Assembly: GCA_027422505.1 (NCBI GenBank)
Contig: JAPQWV010000005.1
Coordinates: 15,382,001-15,446,000 of the forward strand
Source of the DNA: Craterostigma plantagineum
Taxonomy: Eukaryota; Streptophyta; Magnoliopsida; Lamiales; Linderniaceae
Direction of reading: 5' to 3'
Length of the DNA stretch: 64,000 nt
A program made the position numbers and the translations under genes. The first letter of the stretch is position 1. Every line of letters begins with the position of its first letter. The notes under the pieces are model-generated. The model saw nothing but the letters and a program-made list of their open reading frames with translations, had not been told where the DNA came from and made no database searches. Of this stretch, positions 34,991 to 48,204 are shown piece by piece.

Positions 34991-36047
34991 GAAAATTAAA
35001 AATTTACTAGTGCATCCCAACTCTTTTCGCGCACAGTCTAACAAGGTTCAATGTCTTGCAAAGGCAAACTATACATACAACGATACATACATGGAAAAGC
35101 CTAACGTAATCTGCAGAAACTGATTTCTTCACGCTTGATTCCTCACGAACCCCAATTAAATTTTAAATTTCCAGTTTCTTGGGTCGAATTTCACTTTCCC
35201 TCTTTTTCTCTCTCCCCATTTCTTGATCCAGTGAAAACCCTAGGTTTTGCTGTTTTAGTGTTTTTCCGTCTAACTTGAGCTATTGAACTTTCAAACCTAG
35301 CTATCTTTAATGGTTTAAGTGTTGCTTTGTAAAGGTATGTTCGGAATGTTGAAGTTTTCATTTTCATTACCTTCTTGGACTGTTGGGGGAGTTGTTCTTT
35401 AGGTTATTCTTTGTTCTTTCATTATTTGAGTTCCTTTGTAAATTTTGCTTGGTTAGATTGGCGTTGATCTGGTAAAGGGTAAGATCAAGGTCGTTTGTGC
35501 ACTCTACTTAATTAACTTTATTTTTGTCTATTTTTAATGTATACCGTATCATGCTCGTTAGAAGTGATGTGTTGCACTTCGGAAAATACGGTGGGTGGTT
35601 CCATGTTACGGATTTTGATATAAGTTTCGGCATGGAATCTATTCATGTTTTATCTTTATGGGTTATGGTTCGTCTTTGTAAATAAATGTTTGCTTCAGTT
35701 GATTAGATCTTGAAGATATAAATGTGATTGATATAAGAGCTGAATGCAAAATAATGTTAGTTTCGTTTTCAGCTCAGTTGCATGATCCACGGTATCCGTA
35801 CTTGGCTGTTTATGTTAAGTTACCGTTTGTGTACTTGACTGTTAATATTCATTATGATCAAAAGTTGGATGTTCAAGACCTTTGTGGTCTAGTAGTTGAA
35901 ACTTTCTCTTTGGTGGATAATTTATTTCCCAGATGATCTATCGTAGTGGCAACTAACAGTATGAAAGTTAATGTTACAGCTTGGGCGGTAAACATTATTC
36001 TTAGCATCTCAATGTTGGTGGAAGCATGTGGATGATTGTTGAAAGAG
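34991..36047 (+). promoter_or_regulatory. Promoter region, 5' leader and leader intron of MED12
   Basis: A CT-rich segment with TCTTTTTCTCTCTCCCC near 35205 and ACCCTAGG near 35238 looks like a plant leader. A donor-like AAAGGTATG at 35332-35340 suggests a leader intron that ends shortly before the ATG at 36048. The two short open frames in this stretch have no conservation that I recognise. Transcript borders are inferred. Confidence 0.45.
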
Positions 36048-39000
36048 ATGCAAAGGTTTCATATTGGAAGCTGCAATACTGCAGTCAATAGCAATTCAAT
36101 TGGCGGGATACAATCAAGGGAAAGATCTCGTGCTGAGTCACCCGCTGTCTCTTCTAATTATCCTCTTAATTCAAGGTAGTAGTTTGTACATTTTTTCTAT
36201 TACGTCAACTTGTTTTATATTATATAATAGGATCTATCATGTTCTTTGTGGTCTAGTGTTTTCATATATCATTTAGCCAAGTGTCTGTTACTTTCGTACA
36301 TTGATATTTGAACTGCAAATCATATGTTTTTACGCCACGATTTAAGTTGTAATTTTACGTCAGTATATGACTATCTTGAACTTTGTCGTATTTGAGTTGT
36401 TTTATACAATGCTGCGCTTTTGCCTTCTTTTTTTTAGACGATCATCACTACAGGCACCATACAAACTAAGCTGTGACAAGGAACAATTGAATTCCAGGTA
36501 ATTTCTGTTTTCTTTGACCCATAACTTGATCCAGTTTTATCTTTCATCTGATTCCATTTATTTTCTTCACTTTAAAGAGGATGGTAACATTGTAACTAAT
36601 GAAGTTTATTCGATGTCAATTGCTTGTCTAAACCTTTCATCCGAGACAAAGCTCTGTTCTTCTTGAGACATGTTGTCCACTATATATATATATATATTGA
36701 TATTTATCGCATGTAATTCATTGGCATTTCATTAGCTATGATATCATCTGAATGCAGACTTGGTCCTCCCGACTTTTGCACACCAAATCCATATTGTCCT
36801 GAAGAGACGCTTACGCGGGAATATGTGCAACATGGTTATAGAGAAACAGTTGAAGGAATTGAGGTTCTTTTTTTCAAAATGGATGCGTTTGGTACCATTA
36901 TGTTCTCATATTAGCAATGCCTTACTTTTTATGTAATTTACAAATTCACCCCAGGAATCTAAGGAGACCTCATTATCCCAAATACAGTATTTCTCAAAAC
37001 CTCTTATTGTCAAGTGCAAAGAGGTGACCAGTGAACTTTAAACGCATGAGAGATCTCTACTCTCTTGTTACTTTCCCCTGTTATATTACTGCATATAATT
37101 TGCTTCTATAATTGTACATGACAAGGTACATTTTTTCTTGTCTTGCAGGCTATCAGAAAGTGTCATAGAGCCATCAATGAATCTCGTGCTCAGAAGAGAA
37201 AGGTCTTTATTAAAATTTTAGCCTATTAAAAAATGAAGAACCATTTGTTTTTATGCACCGTGAATGAGATTTCTTACCTTTACTGCTTTGATCTAACAAG
37301 AATCTATTCCAAAATATTATAAATTCTTAAATTTCAGAATAACGGATCCTGAATTGGTATATCATTTTGCATATGCAGGAAGGCCAGGTTTATGGGGTAC
37401 CCCTTTCTCGTAACCTACTGACCAAGTCTAGTGTCTTCCCTGAGCAAAGACCATGTGGGGAAGACTTAAAACGGAAATGGATTGAGGTATTCCAAGTTTT
37501 TGCTATGCCCGTTCTAAAATAAAATGGAAATAAATGATCTCATTTTTTAAGGAACATGTTAACCGATGTTATAACTGTGGGTAATGTGCTAGTTTTTCTA
37601 AGTATTGAATTTCGGGAATTATGTTAGCTAGTGAATTTTTATATATCTCCTGAGTTTCTCATGAATCTTGATGTCCTCACGTGCGTTCTTCATGTGTTCA
37701 CCTATCGAGTTTTTATATAGTTTATGCGCTTCACACGATGTTTTTATGTTAAATTTATGTATGATTAGGAACAATCGGTGTTGAGTTCATTTGTGATTTG
37801 TCAAGTAGTCTGCAGTGAACATTATTTCAGTGTTCGATATGATTAGGAATGATCACGATTTTTTAGGTTTACTTTTTTTAACTTCACTTCACCCATCCAT
37901 TTCTGGCTACCTTAATATATTATATGCATGCATCCTTCGCTTCCAGGGCTTAACTCAACCGCATAAAAGATTGTGTTCGTTAGCTGACCATGTTCCTCAT
38001 GGTTATCGGAGGAAATTTTTACTCGAAGTCTTGATTAGAAATAATGTTCCACTGCTGAGGGCAACATGGTTTGTGAAAGTTATTTATCTGAACAAGGTAT
38101 AAATTTCTGGGGTAATGAGAGTAAAAGTTAGACGTGATCTTAATATTTTTTAAATAAAGTTGATTTTTTTGTAATTACTTGGCAGTTTCGTCCGTCAACA
38201 TCTACTTCATCATCTGGGTTTCATGAGAAAAACCAATTCTCCCGTTCAGAACATTGGACCAAAGACCTTATTGAGTACTTGCAATATCTCCTGAATGAAT
38301 TTGTTGTCACAAACACTCAATCCTCTTTGCATTTGCGAGATAGATCGCCGTCACAAGCTGTTTATACTGGTTCATTGTTGCAAAAAGGTGATTCAATTTC
38401 GACAGTAACGATCGGTGGTGAGCCTTCGTTGCACACTAAGTGGTGGTATGTTGTGAGAATCATTCACTGGCACCATGCTGAAAGTCTGATCATTCCTTCT
38501 CTCATTATCGATTGGGTTCTTGATCAACTCCAGGTATAGAAGCTGCTCTCCCAGATATTTTCTTCTTAGAATGCTAAGATTTGTTAGACTACGGTACTTT
38601 TATTCGATATTTAAATATGTTATATCATTAAGATTAGTTTGATAGGAGATTTATCGTATCTGATATTATTTTCCTGGTATTGGTTACTCTACTCCTTTAG
38701 ATATGACAGGGGTAGCTTATTCAGTAAAACAGTTAGTTCAACCTATTCCTTATTTTCTACAAGGAAGGTTCATTACATGTCTATATTGGGAAGCGTTGTG
38801 TTTGGAGATAGCCTTTTGTTGAGCTCTGAAGTGTATTATTTCTGTAGGAAAAAGAACCACTTGGTGTTTTCCAGCTGCTATTGCCCGTCCTTTACAGCGT
38901 CATAGAAGTTGTTGTCTTGTCCCAGACAAATGTACGCTCACTTGTAAGAATAGCCATTCGTTACATCCGAGAACCTATTCCTGGCGGTTCGGATTTAGTT

Positions 39001-42000
39001 GACAATTCGAGGCGTGCATATACAACTTCGGCTGTTGTTGAGATGCTTCGCTATCTGATACTAGCTGTTCCAGACACCTTTATTTCCCTGGATTGTTTTC
39101 CTCTGCCTAAATGTGTAATAAACCCTGTTGTAAATGATGGAAGCTTCTTGTCCAAAAGGGTAGATGATGCTACTAGCAAGGGGAAGGATGGTAAATTTCA
39201 TGAGGCTGGTAAAAATCAAGAGGCTCAAGCCGACTCCTTGTTTCGTATCGTTGTATCATCGATTAAGAAGCGTGCTCAGATTTTGTCGAAAGCAGCTAAA
39301 TGCAGCCCTGGTAATAACATAGCTAGAGTGCTGAAGGTTTTAGACCAGTCTCTATACTCTGGAGATATTGGAATTTCATTCAAGATGCTGTTTGATAATG
39401 TCCTTGATGGAGCTTGCGGGGAACGATGGGTAGCTGAAGTTAGCCCCTCGTTATATGCGTCACTTAAGCATATTGGCACGCTGAAATTATCGTTCGTGTG
39501 TTCCATATTTCTCATCTGTGAGTGGGCAACATGTGAGTACAGAAACTTCCGTGATTCACCTCCTCGTGGGGTGAAGTTCTCCGGCCGAAAAGATATCTCA
39601 CAGATATTCATAGCAGTACGGTTGCTCAAATCAAAGATGAACAGTAGAACAAAAATCAGGAATTTGCAGAGGAAGAGAAAAAATGATGCATCACCTGCGC
39701 TGGCGAGCCATGGCCCTTTGCACGATGCTATAGTGTGCTGGATTGATCAGCACGAAGTGCGTGATAGGGAAGGTTTCAAGCGTTTGCAGCTTTTAATAGG
39801 GGAGTTGATTAAAGTTGGTATTTTCAGTCCTCAAGCTTATGTCGGAGAGTTGATTGTTAGTGGATTAACAGATGGGACTGTCCCCACGGTTGATTTGGAA
39901 CATTGTAAGAGGCATTACAAGCTCTTGAAACAGTTGACTGCTCGTTACGTTCGTGACGCTTTGCAAGAAGCTGAAATCGCTCTACCACATTTGCTCGAGG
40001 AGGCGATGAGTGTTTACACCACCGAACGTCAAATTGCACTTCATGGACTAGCAGTGCACAGAAAGACTAAAATTTATTCAAACAGTTCTTCCGAGAAAAA
40101 GCATCATCCGCATGGTTTAGGTCGTCGAGGTGTAGATCCATCTTCTGTTGATCGTTATTACTTCCCTGCAACATCGGAGAAGGTTTCCTCAGACTTGTAC
40201 ACTAATATCAAACTTGAACACCTCAAGTCCTCCATCTCTGCACTCTTGCGCATGCCACTTTCATCTTCATTTGCCGACAAGGAAGCTGACGAATTACAAA
40301 AGAGCAATAAGAGGACTGATCTCAGAACAGATAGGGAAGAAGCATCTGCGTGTGATGAATGCAGGAGAGCTAAGCGGCAAAAGTTAAGTCACAGCTCCTT
40401 TCTTCTACAAGATCTGGAGGAAACATGGTGGGCTGGAAAAGAGATGAAATATACAGAATCACTGAGAGACGAACCACCCATTAAGCCCGCCGAGCAAGCA
40501 TCTCAAGGCAGGCGTAAAACTCAAAGCCTTGCACATTTGTCTTCTGTGGCTCGTATAGAAGGTAGTCAAGGAGCATCAACGAGCCATGTGTGCGAAAATG
40601 ATATCGGCTGTCCTAATCATCGGACAGGGTCAGATGAAATATCAAAATCTGTGGATGTGACCAGGAAACAACTTACGGGAGATATTGCACTAATTGGGGA
40701 AAAACTAAAACAAATGAGACTTATCCATAAGAGGGACCTGACCTTGTGGTTGATCTCTGCTGTTAAGCAGCTAATCGAAGAGAGTGAAGAATCTTCAGCC
40801 AAGCTTGGCCAGTATGGTAATAATAGGCCTTTGGCACGACCTGTTGATGATAGAAACTATATTAGATGGAGAGTTGGTGATGAAGAATTGTCGACAATAT
40901 TGTATATATTAGATACTTGTGACGATATGGTCTCACTAGTGAGGTTTCTTCTGTGGTTATTACCTAAAGTTCCTGCCAGTTACAGGTCTAACATTCTCAA
41001 CCGAAACAATGGGATGCTCCCTGGAAATTCAGAGAAGAACGCATGGTGTGAAGTGGGTGAGGCTGTTCTTTTATCATCTATTCGCAGGTATCTGTGCATC
41101 TTGTTCATGTTGTTTTTAACATTTTTAGAAAATCTTACTATTGCTGTGTGTGGGGCTTGGGTTCCTTTTGGATCGTCAGTTTTCATTCTTTCAGTTGCTA
41201 TTTGTTACGTTCTTACAGGTATGAAAATGTTATTGCTGCTGCTGATCTTATCCCTGAGACTTTGACTGCTGCAATGGCTCGATGCACCTCGATCTTGGCA
41301 TCTAACAGGGGGCTCTCTGGTTCACTTTCCTTAGCCTATGCCCGTCAGCTCTTAAGAAAGTATGGTAGTCTAGCTAGTGTTATGGATTGGGAAAACACAT
41401 TCAAGTCATCAACTTGTGATAAAAGACTTATCTCTGAACTCGAATCTATGAGATCTACAGAAGTTGATAGCCCTACCCTCGGCGTCCCTAATGGTGTCGA
41501 GAATCCTGATGATTATATCCGTCAGAAGATAAGCGGTGTGCGACTATCTAGAGTTGGTGCAAACATGAAAGAAATTGTTCACAGGCATATAGACGAAGGT
41601 TTTCCATCTATTACCAGTAGAGACCATAAGCAGCCTTTTGGGCTCGGGGCTAACAAAAACGCAAGTATTGAGAAAGGGGCCAACACTTATCATATAGGAC
41701 ATAATATAGTCATGGGTTTGATGGACTGTATGAGACAGACAGGTGGTGCTGCTCAAGAAGGTGATCCTTCTCTGGTTTCTTCTGCAATAGCTGCAGTTGT
41801 TAACAGTGTTGGACAAGTCATCTCTCGAATCCCTGATTTAACGTCGAGCAATAATGACTCCTTACACTTCGCTCAGCAGATCTTGCGTGTTCATGTCTCA
41901 TGCCTCTGCATGTTGAAGGAAGTTCTAGGAGAGCGTCAACGTCGTGTGTTTGAGGTTGCCCTGGCTACAGAAGCTTCATCTGCTCTATCACAAACTTTTG

Positions 42001-44761
42001 CCTCCATAAAAGCTTCTCGTATGTCTTCACAGTCTCACGATTTTACTGGTTTGCCTAGTGAAGCTATGCACCATTCTAGTAAGTCATCAGCACACTCGAG
42101 ATCTATAAGAACAACTGCTGCTGTTTCTGCACTTGTTGTTGGTGTGATTCTACAAGGAGCAATTGGCCTTGAGAGAATGGTTTCCCTCTTCAGATTAAAG
42201 GAAGGCCTTGATCTTATTCAGTTTATTAGGGGTTTGAAATCGAACGCGAATGGGAGTGCTCGTTCTGGTTCGGTCGTGAAAGTGGACAATTCGATTGAAG
42301 TCTCTGTCAACTGGTTTAGGGTTCTCGTTGGTAACTGCAAAACGGTTTGTGATGGATTGATCATGTTGCTTCTAGGTGAAGCCTCTATTTTGGCTCTATC
42401 AAGAATGCAGAGAATGCTATCTGTAGACTTGGTTTTTCCTCCGGCATATTCCTTATTTGCTTTCGTCATTTGGAAACCGATCCTTGATGTTATTGTTGGA
42501 GCACGTGAAGATCTGCAGCTATTACATCAATCAATGGATGTTTCTATAAATGATGTTATAAGGCACATACCGTTTCGTAACATATGTTTGAAAGATACAC
42601 AGGGTTTATACGATATCATAGCTGCTGATACACTAGACTCTGAGTTTGCTTCCTTGCATGAGTACAATGGGCCAGACCTTAGTTTAAGAGCTTCTTCATC
42701 GGTTTCACTTCGTTGTAGGCTTTTCTTGGATGCTTTAATTGACTGTAAGATCCCAGAATCCACGTATGGCAAGAACTGGAAACCAAGTCCGGGTGAGCTG
42801 AATAGATTCTACGGGGAAAATATAAAGAAGCTTATGGGTAAGCTAGTACATGTTCTTGATACTTTACAACCTGCAAAGTTCCATTGGCAGTGGCTTCAAC
42901 TGAGGCTGCTTCTAAATGAGCAAGCCGTAAACGAAAGGTTAGAGAATGATTCCTCCTTCGTTGAAGCTCTTAGACCTCTTTCCTCAAGTCATGATGTGAC
43001 CACTGCTTCAGAAAATGAGAGCAATTTTGTCCAGATTATCCTTACAAGGTTACTTGTGAGGCCCGATGCTGCTCCTTTGTTCTCCGAGGTTCTTCATTTC
43101 CTAGGGAAGTCCCTCGAGGATTCGATGCTTTCACAGGCGAAATGGTTGCTGAGGGGCGTCGAAGTCCTGTACGGTAAGAAATCGATACGGCAAAAGGTCT
43201 TGAATATTGCTGCTGATCTGAAGGATCTTAGCCTTAAACCACCTTATTGGAGACCATGGGGGTGGTGTGGCTCAGACCCCAGCAACCCATCTAAAACGAA
43301 ATCTAAGAGCGCCCCTAATCTTGAAGAAGGAGAGTTCGTAGATGAGGGCTCCAATCCACCAGGAAAAGGAAGTGGACTCATGGACATGGAAGGCTTCATT
43401 GTTAGCCAGCAACATGTGACTGAAAAGGCACTTGTCGAACTAATCGTTCCATGTGTCGACCAGGGCTCTGATGAATCGCGGTACAATTTCGCAAGTGAAA
43501 TGATCAAGCAGATAAGTAACATCGAGCAGCAGATCAACGCAGTAACCTATGGTCTTGTTAAGCAAGCTCTGCCTTCGAGCCCTGCTAGTAAAGGTAAGAA
43601 GGGGAAGGGCGGGAAAGGAAACAACAGTCCCAGATTGTCCAGGCAATCTGTGTCTGGCTCGTCAAGCGATAACGTGCCACCTTCTCCAACAGCATTACAT
43701 GCTTCGTTGACTCTACGGTTGCAGTTTCTTATGAGACTACTTCCCATCATTTGTGCTGATAGGTATTGTAATAGATAATAAGGGTTTACTATGGTGTCTA
43801 ATAGCAACATTCTTGACACACATTTCGTTTTCAGGGAGCCTTCGGGTCGAAACATGAGATACTCTCTCGCTTCAGTGATCCTACGCCTCCTCGGAAGTAG
43901 GATTGTGTACGAAGATTCCTCTTATTCTGTGAATCCTGCCTTAATGTCGACGAAGAGAGACGTGCAGTCTTTAATGGAGAGTTCTTCTGCTTCTGCTCTT
44001 TTACTGTACGGCGATAGCCTTTTCGATTGCTTGTTGCTAGTGCTGCATGTGCTTCTGCTGAGCCGTGACCAGCCGAGCTGGTTGAGACTGAAATCCAAAT
44101 CCAATAACGCCGACCACTTCTGTGCTTTCGACCGTGATGCTGCTGAGAAGCTTCAGGTTCTGGATTTTTTTTATACGTTTCTTAGTATCTTTTTCCACAG
44201 AAATTAGACAGTAGTGATAATCTTATAGTTAGTTCTCTGCACACGATCAATATTACACTACCTAATTAACTTTTAAAAGTGCAGAAAGAGTTGGATAACA
44301 TGGTGGAATTGCCCGAGACAGTTCGTTTTCGCATACAAACTGCAATGCCCTATCTTTTCTCGTCGGCACGTCGAACGATATCTTACTCCATGCCAACGGT
44401 GTCACTCAGTTCTCTCTCTTGTCTTCAACCAAGCAGTCAAGTGACAACATTTTCGAGCCCTATCAATAATCATCAAAGTTCATCTCAAAAGAATTCGTCG
44501 TCCCTCCCATTATTGCCCTCGGGACGTGTGCTCAAGAACAAGCCACAAAATCTGCAGCACGATAGCGAAATCGAAGTCGATCTGTGGACCCTTTTGGAGG
44601 ATGGAAATGGTTCGAGCCAAACTCCTTCGATCTCCGGCGCTGTCAGTAATCCCGAGAGTAGTAATTCGAACCTAAAGGCAGCTTTTTGGCTCAAAGGTGC
44701 TGTGAGAGTTAGGAGGACGAACCTCACTTGCATCGGCGAGGTGGATGATGAGGACACTTAG
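36048..44761 (+). CDS. MED12: Mediator of RNA polymerase II transcription subunit 12
   Basis: Twelve coding exons join in one frame to 2201 residues: 36048-36175, 36438-36497, 36758-36863, 36955-37023, 37149-37202, 37379-37486, 37947-38096, 38186-38533, 38848-41087, 41219-43762, 43835-44156 and 44285-44761. Every intron is GT..AG. The Med12 domain lies at about residues 140-225 (QVYGVPLSRNLL, then RRKFLLEVLIRNNVPLLRAT). Other plant MED12 hallmarks include KWWYVVRIIHWHHAE, VDNSRRAYT, IEGSQGASTSHVC, GLMDCMRQTGGAAQEGDPS, RLLVRPDAAPLFSEV and the C-terminal WLKGAVRVRRT. With MED13, CDK8 and cyclin C, MED12 forms the Mediator kinase module in the nucleus, which tunes transcription. The plant gene controls embryo patterning and flowering time (known as CCT or CRP in Arabidopsis). 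A Lys/Gly-rich, low-complexity stretch lies near residue 1870. The start was chosen because MQRFHIGSC begins the conserved N-terminus. The gene looks intact. Confidence 0.96.
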
Positions 44762-46226
44762 TTGATTTTATGGGACGGTGGTTTATTCTTTGTTACCCCT
44801 TACCACGGATTGGCTTTTTGTTTTGTCGTATCGTCAAGAGTAGGGTTTTGTCTCGTGTTGGGGTGGGGGGTAAAATTGTAATTGCCTTTCTTTGGGGCCA
44901 ACGATGAAGGAAGGCGATTCTTCTTTGTGCTTGGGCAGTCGGGTTAGGGCGATAATGGCGTGTTTTGGGGCACTGTAAGGTATTCTAGCACGCGCTTGGA
45001 GTTTGTTGTATATATGAGGAAGTGTTGGGAAGGATTTCGATATGCATATTTATTTAGTGCCTTTCCTCTCTTCTGTTCTGGGATTTTTTTGTTGTGATAT
45101 TTGAGGACATAAATTGCTTAAGTTATGATGTGGTAGAAGAAAGACAATTCGCTTATTATGTCCCTTGTTGCAAATCTTGAATTATCTTCTTGCGTTTCAA
45201 TTCCTCAAGAACCTCAATTCGTTCAGTTGATAGTATGGTATTTGTTCTTATCTGCCATTTTTTTTATGATTATAAAAAAGTAAGAAAGCAAGAAGATTAG
45301 GTGATCGAATCAAGTACATAAATTGATATTGATGAAAAAACTAGAATTTCACATGCGGGAAAATACTTCATTCACAGCATGATGACGCAATGCAGTAGTA
45401 GGTAACGGAAGACTAACCTTAAAGATAGAAAGGTTCCATTTTGTACCATCTCCATCCAACCAAAATGCATTCTCAAACGCAAACTTATTATCAAACTCAA
45501 AATACAGTAATTCATCTCTAAACGGAAAACTCATTCTCAAGCTCAAAAGTATTTTTGAAATGTTCTTTCTAATACCAACTTTAATAAATTTTCAATCCCA
45601 CCCACACATTTTACAACTTTCCAATATAATATTTTACATTGTATTACAAATATAAAAACATATGAAATTTTTAAGAATAAAAACAAATATAAAAGCTTGT
45701 ATACAAATAAAAACAACTTTTTATTTATTTTATACGAGTTCTTTTATAAATAACATACATAAAAGGGTTTATGTGCAAATTGAAAAATACAAACACATAT
45801 ATGCATTGTATTGATGAGAGAGAAACCAAGCGAAGCATATTATGATTTGGTGTACGATGGCACCATATTTACCCCATTTTTTGGTTTATCAAGTACCATC
45901 AGAGATGGTCTTAGAACAAACTGTCGACATGGAAAGGGTGAAAACATCACTAACGTAAAAATAACGATATATTTACCTAAAAGAGTTCATGACAACACTT
46001 GTAAAACTACGAACTAAGACTACCTACACTTACATGTTTTACAGTTAATTCCGACATGCACCGTAATAATCGATACATTTTACTTTTCTTAATGTTTGAA
46101 TATTCTATTTTAGATGATGTAGAAGCGAGTTTAGGACCATTTTAATTGTTAAAACATATTATTGAATGGTAATTAGGTTTCAGTTGATCACGAAAAAAAT
46201 TGTTAGGATGAAAAATGTAGTTATCC
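44762..46226 (+). other. MED12 3' region and following AT-rich intergenic DNA
   Basis: The stop codon is followed by a T-rich, GT-rich 3' untranslated region, probably ending between about 44990 and 45110. From 45300 on it is AT-rich with no gene. ACCATCTCCATCC near 45447 and ATCAGAGATGGTCTTAG near 45897-45913 are inverted and could be remnants of a MITE. I could not fix ends or a TSD. Confidence 0.45.
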
Positions 46227-46234
46227 CGTTTAGT

Positions 46235-46876
46235 TTGGGCTGAGCAAAAATATCCGGAAACCGGATTCCGATCCGGTATCCGACTTTCAAAACCCGAAAA
46301 AGCGGATATCTGATTTTAAAAACCGGATCAGATATCCGATCTGATTTATTTTAAAATCGGATCGGATACGATAGTGGTTTGTCTAAATCCGGATATCCAG
46401 TATCCGATTTTATATTTAAAAAACTAATAAATAAAATAGTCCAAAAAGAAAAATGAAGGTACAAAAGAAAAAACAAATTCTCAATATAGAATATTTAAAT
46501 TTATATTATTTTATTATTGCAAAAAACTTTGATAGAGAATTGAAATAAAAAAACATAAAAACATCGATGTGTAATTTAAAAAATTAATGTGAATTTGTGG
46601 TACTGTGTTTATTATTGATTATGTAATTTTGAATCATAAATTCACATATTGTGTGAAATACTATGCGTAGAAATTCTTATATGAAAAAATATAATTTTTT
46701 TTATTTTGATAAGAAATAAAAAAATGATTTTGAATAGAAAATAAAAAAATTTAAGAAAAATAAATTTAAAAACCAGATGCGGATATCCAGTTTTAAATAT
46801 CCGATTAAAACGGACCTAATACGGATATCATTTTTTGATATCCGAAAATCCGTCTATCCGGTTTTGCTCACCCCTA
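46235..46876. mobile_element. Non-autonomous hAT-type element, 642 bp, TSD CGTTTAGT
   Basis: Exact 8-bp duplications CGTTTAGT lie at 46227-46234 and 46877-46884. The ends are inverted (TTGGGCTGAGCAAAAATATCCGG left, TAGGGGTGAGCAAAACCGG from the right). Subterminal regions are rich in CGGATATCCG-type palindromes, and the middle is AT-rich. No coding capacity. Confidence 0.9.
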
Positions 46877-47030
46877 CGTTTAGTAGTGTTCTTTCAGAAT
46901 ATGGGATAATATAAGTGGTTGTCATCTCGAGTCTTCTTATGCAAGGACTTTATAAATCTTGCATATTTAAATGAGAATGTTATCGTGGACCGCATGACGG
47001 TGGTGTTATCGCCATTTGATGGAAAAAATA

Positions 47031-47696
47031 GAGTAAACTGTAAATTTGGTGTTTCAACTATACCAAAGTTTCACTGTTGGTGCTCAAACTTTTAACTGTG
47101 CTGTTTTGGTTCCTGAACTTTGTAAATCTTTCATTTTTTGTTCTTTTCCCGGGTCAAAGGAACAAAAAATGAGAGGTTTGCAAAGTGACACATTTAAGAG
47201 ATTGAGCACCAACAATTAAAGTTTTTCTTTTACCGACATGCTATCGTGTAAATTTGATATAAACTCAACTTTGGTAACTACGAAATTGATGAATTTTTTT
47301 TCTGCATCAAGAGGTATCCCAACACAATCCCACCGTGATAGAACCTTTTTTGTAAGAGGTATCCCAACACAATACACCGTAAATTTCCTGGTTGTGATAC
47401 CTCTTGAAACAGAAAAAATTCATAAATTTCATGGTGATCGAAGTCGAATTTTGTATCGTTTTACATGATAGCATTTATGTAAAAGAAAAATTCCAATTGT
47501 TGGTGCTCAAACTTTTAAATGTGCCGTTTTAGTTCCTGGACTTTGCAAAACCTTCCATTTTGGTTCTTTCACCTAAAGAACCGGGAATTAAAGATGAAAC
47601 GTTTTGCAAAATTCAGGAACCAAAACGTCACATTTAAAAATCGAGGGCCAAAAGTGAAACTTTGGTATAGTTGGAACACCAAATTGCAGTTTACTC
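47031..47696. mobile_element. Foldback Mutator-like MITE, 666 bp
   Basis: The ends form an inverted repeat of about 45 bp: GAGTAAACTGTAAATTTGG pairs with the reverse complement of CCAAATTGCAGTTTACTC. Flanks GAAAAAATA (47022-47030) and GAAAAAAATA (from 47697) look like a 9-10 bp TSD with one A gained or lost. Inside each arm is a second inverted repeat (TTGGTGCTCAAACTTTTAA versus its complement) and a central pair around AAGAGGTATCCCAACACAAT. Nearly the whole element can fold on itself. No gene. Confidence 0.78.
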
Positions 47697-48199
47697 GAAA
47701 AAAATATTCGAAGTTATAAAATTTTTCTCGGAAAAATCTTGGGCCAAGTAAATGGATTTATTGTCTTCATATCTCTTTAAATGATTACTAATCCATATTT
47801 TTTATATGATTGTTTAGATATGTGACATGATGGCCGTAACATAGCTCATGAATATTTTTGTAATTGTAATATTTTAGCAAATTACGATAATATTTATTAT
47901 GGTAATATTATGAATTATTAATTTAGAGTTTTTATGGGAACTAATATTTATAAAGAGATTTTTCGAAAAATTATTATCTCATTATTTTATCGAATTTGAT
48001 GATTTTTTACAAGGGTCCAAGTTGCAACCAAAATATTTTATTAATTTAGAGTATTATTAATTTATAGAGAGTTAATTTATAGAGGTTTTACTGTATCTTC
48101 AATATTTAAACTTTTATGGCCCGTAGAGGCGGATGGTCTAATCGAATAACTTTTTAAATCGGTAATAGTTTCCGAAACCTGTTCTTCGTTTTTTGTTTT
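47697..48199. other. AT-rich region with an Emigrant-like MITE end
   Basis: The segment ending at about 48092 (TTAATTTATAGAGGTTTTACTG followed by TA) matches, read from the right, the CAGTAAAACCTCTATAAATTAA terminus known for Emigrant/Lemi1 pogo-like MITEs. AGTATTATTAATTTATAGAG repeats just inside. The left terminus is not evident, so the element is partial or diverged, beginning perhaps near 47915. Nothing else is recognised. Confidence 0.5.
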
Positions 48200-48204
48200 A
48201 TTTC

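Noticed and set aside
39276..39629. 117-codon - strand frame inside MED12, and similar ones at 43547-43855 and 41544-41816
   Set aside because: They are shadows of the MED12 coding exons on the opposite strand.
45811..46017. 68-codon frame downstream of MED12
   Set aside because: AT-rich context, no recognisable family, and it overlaps probable MITE remnants. Not supported as a gene.
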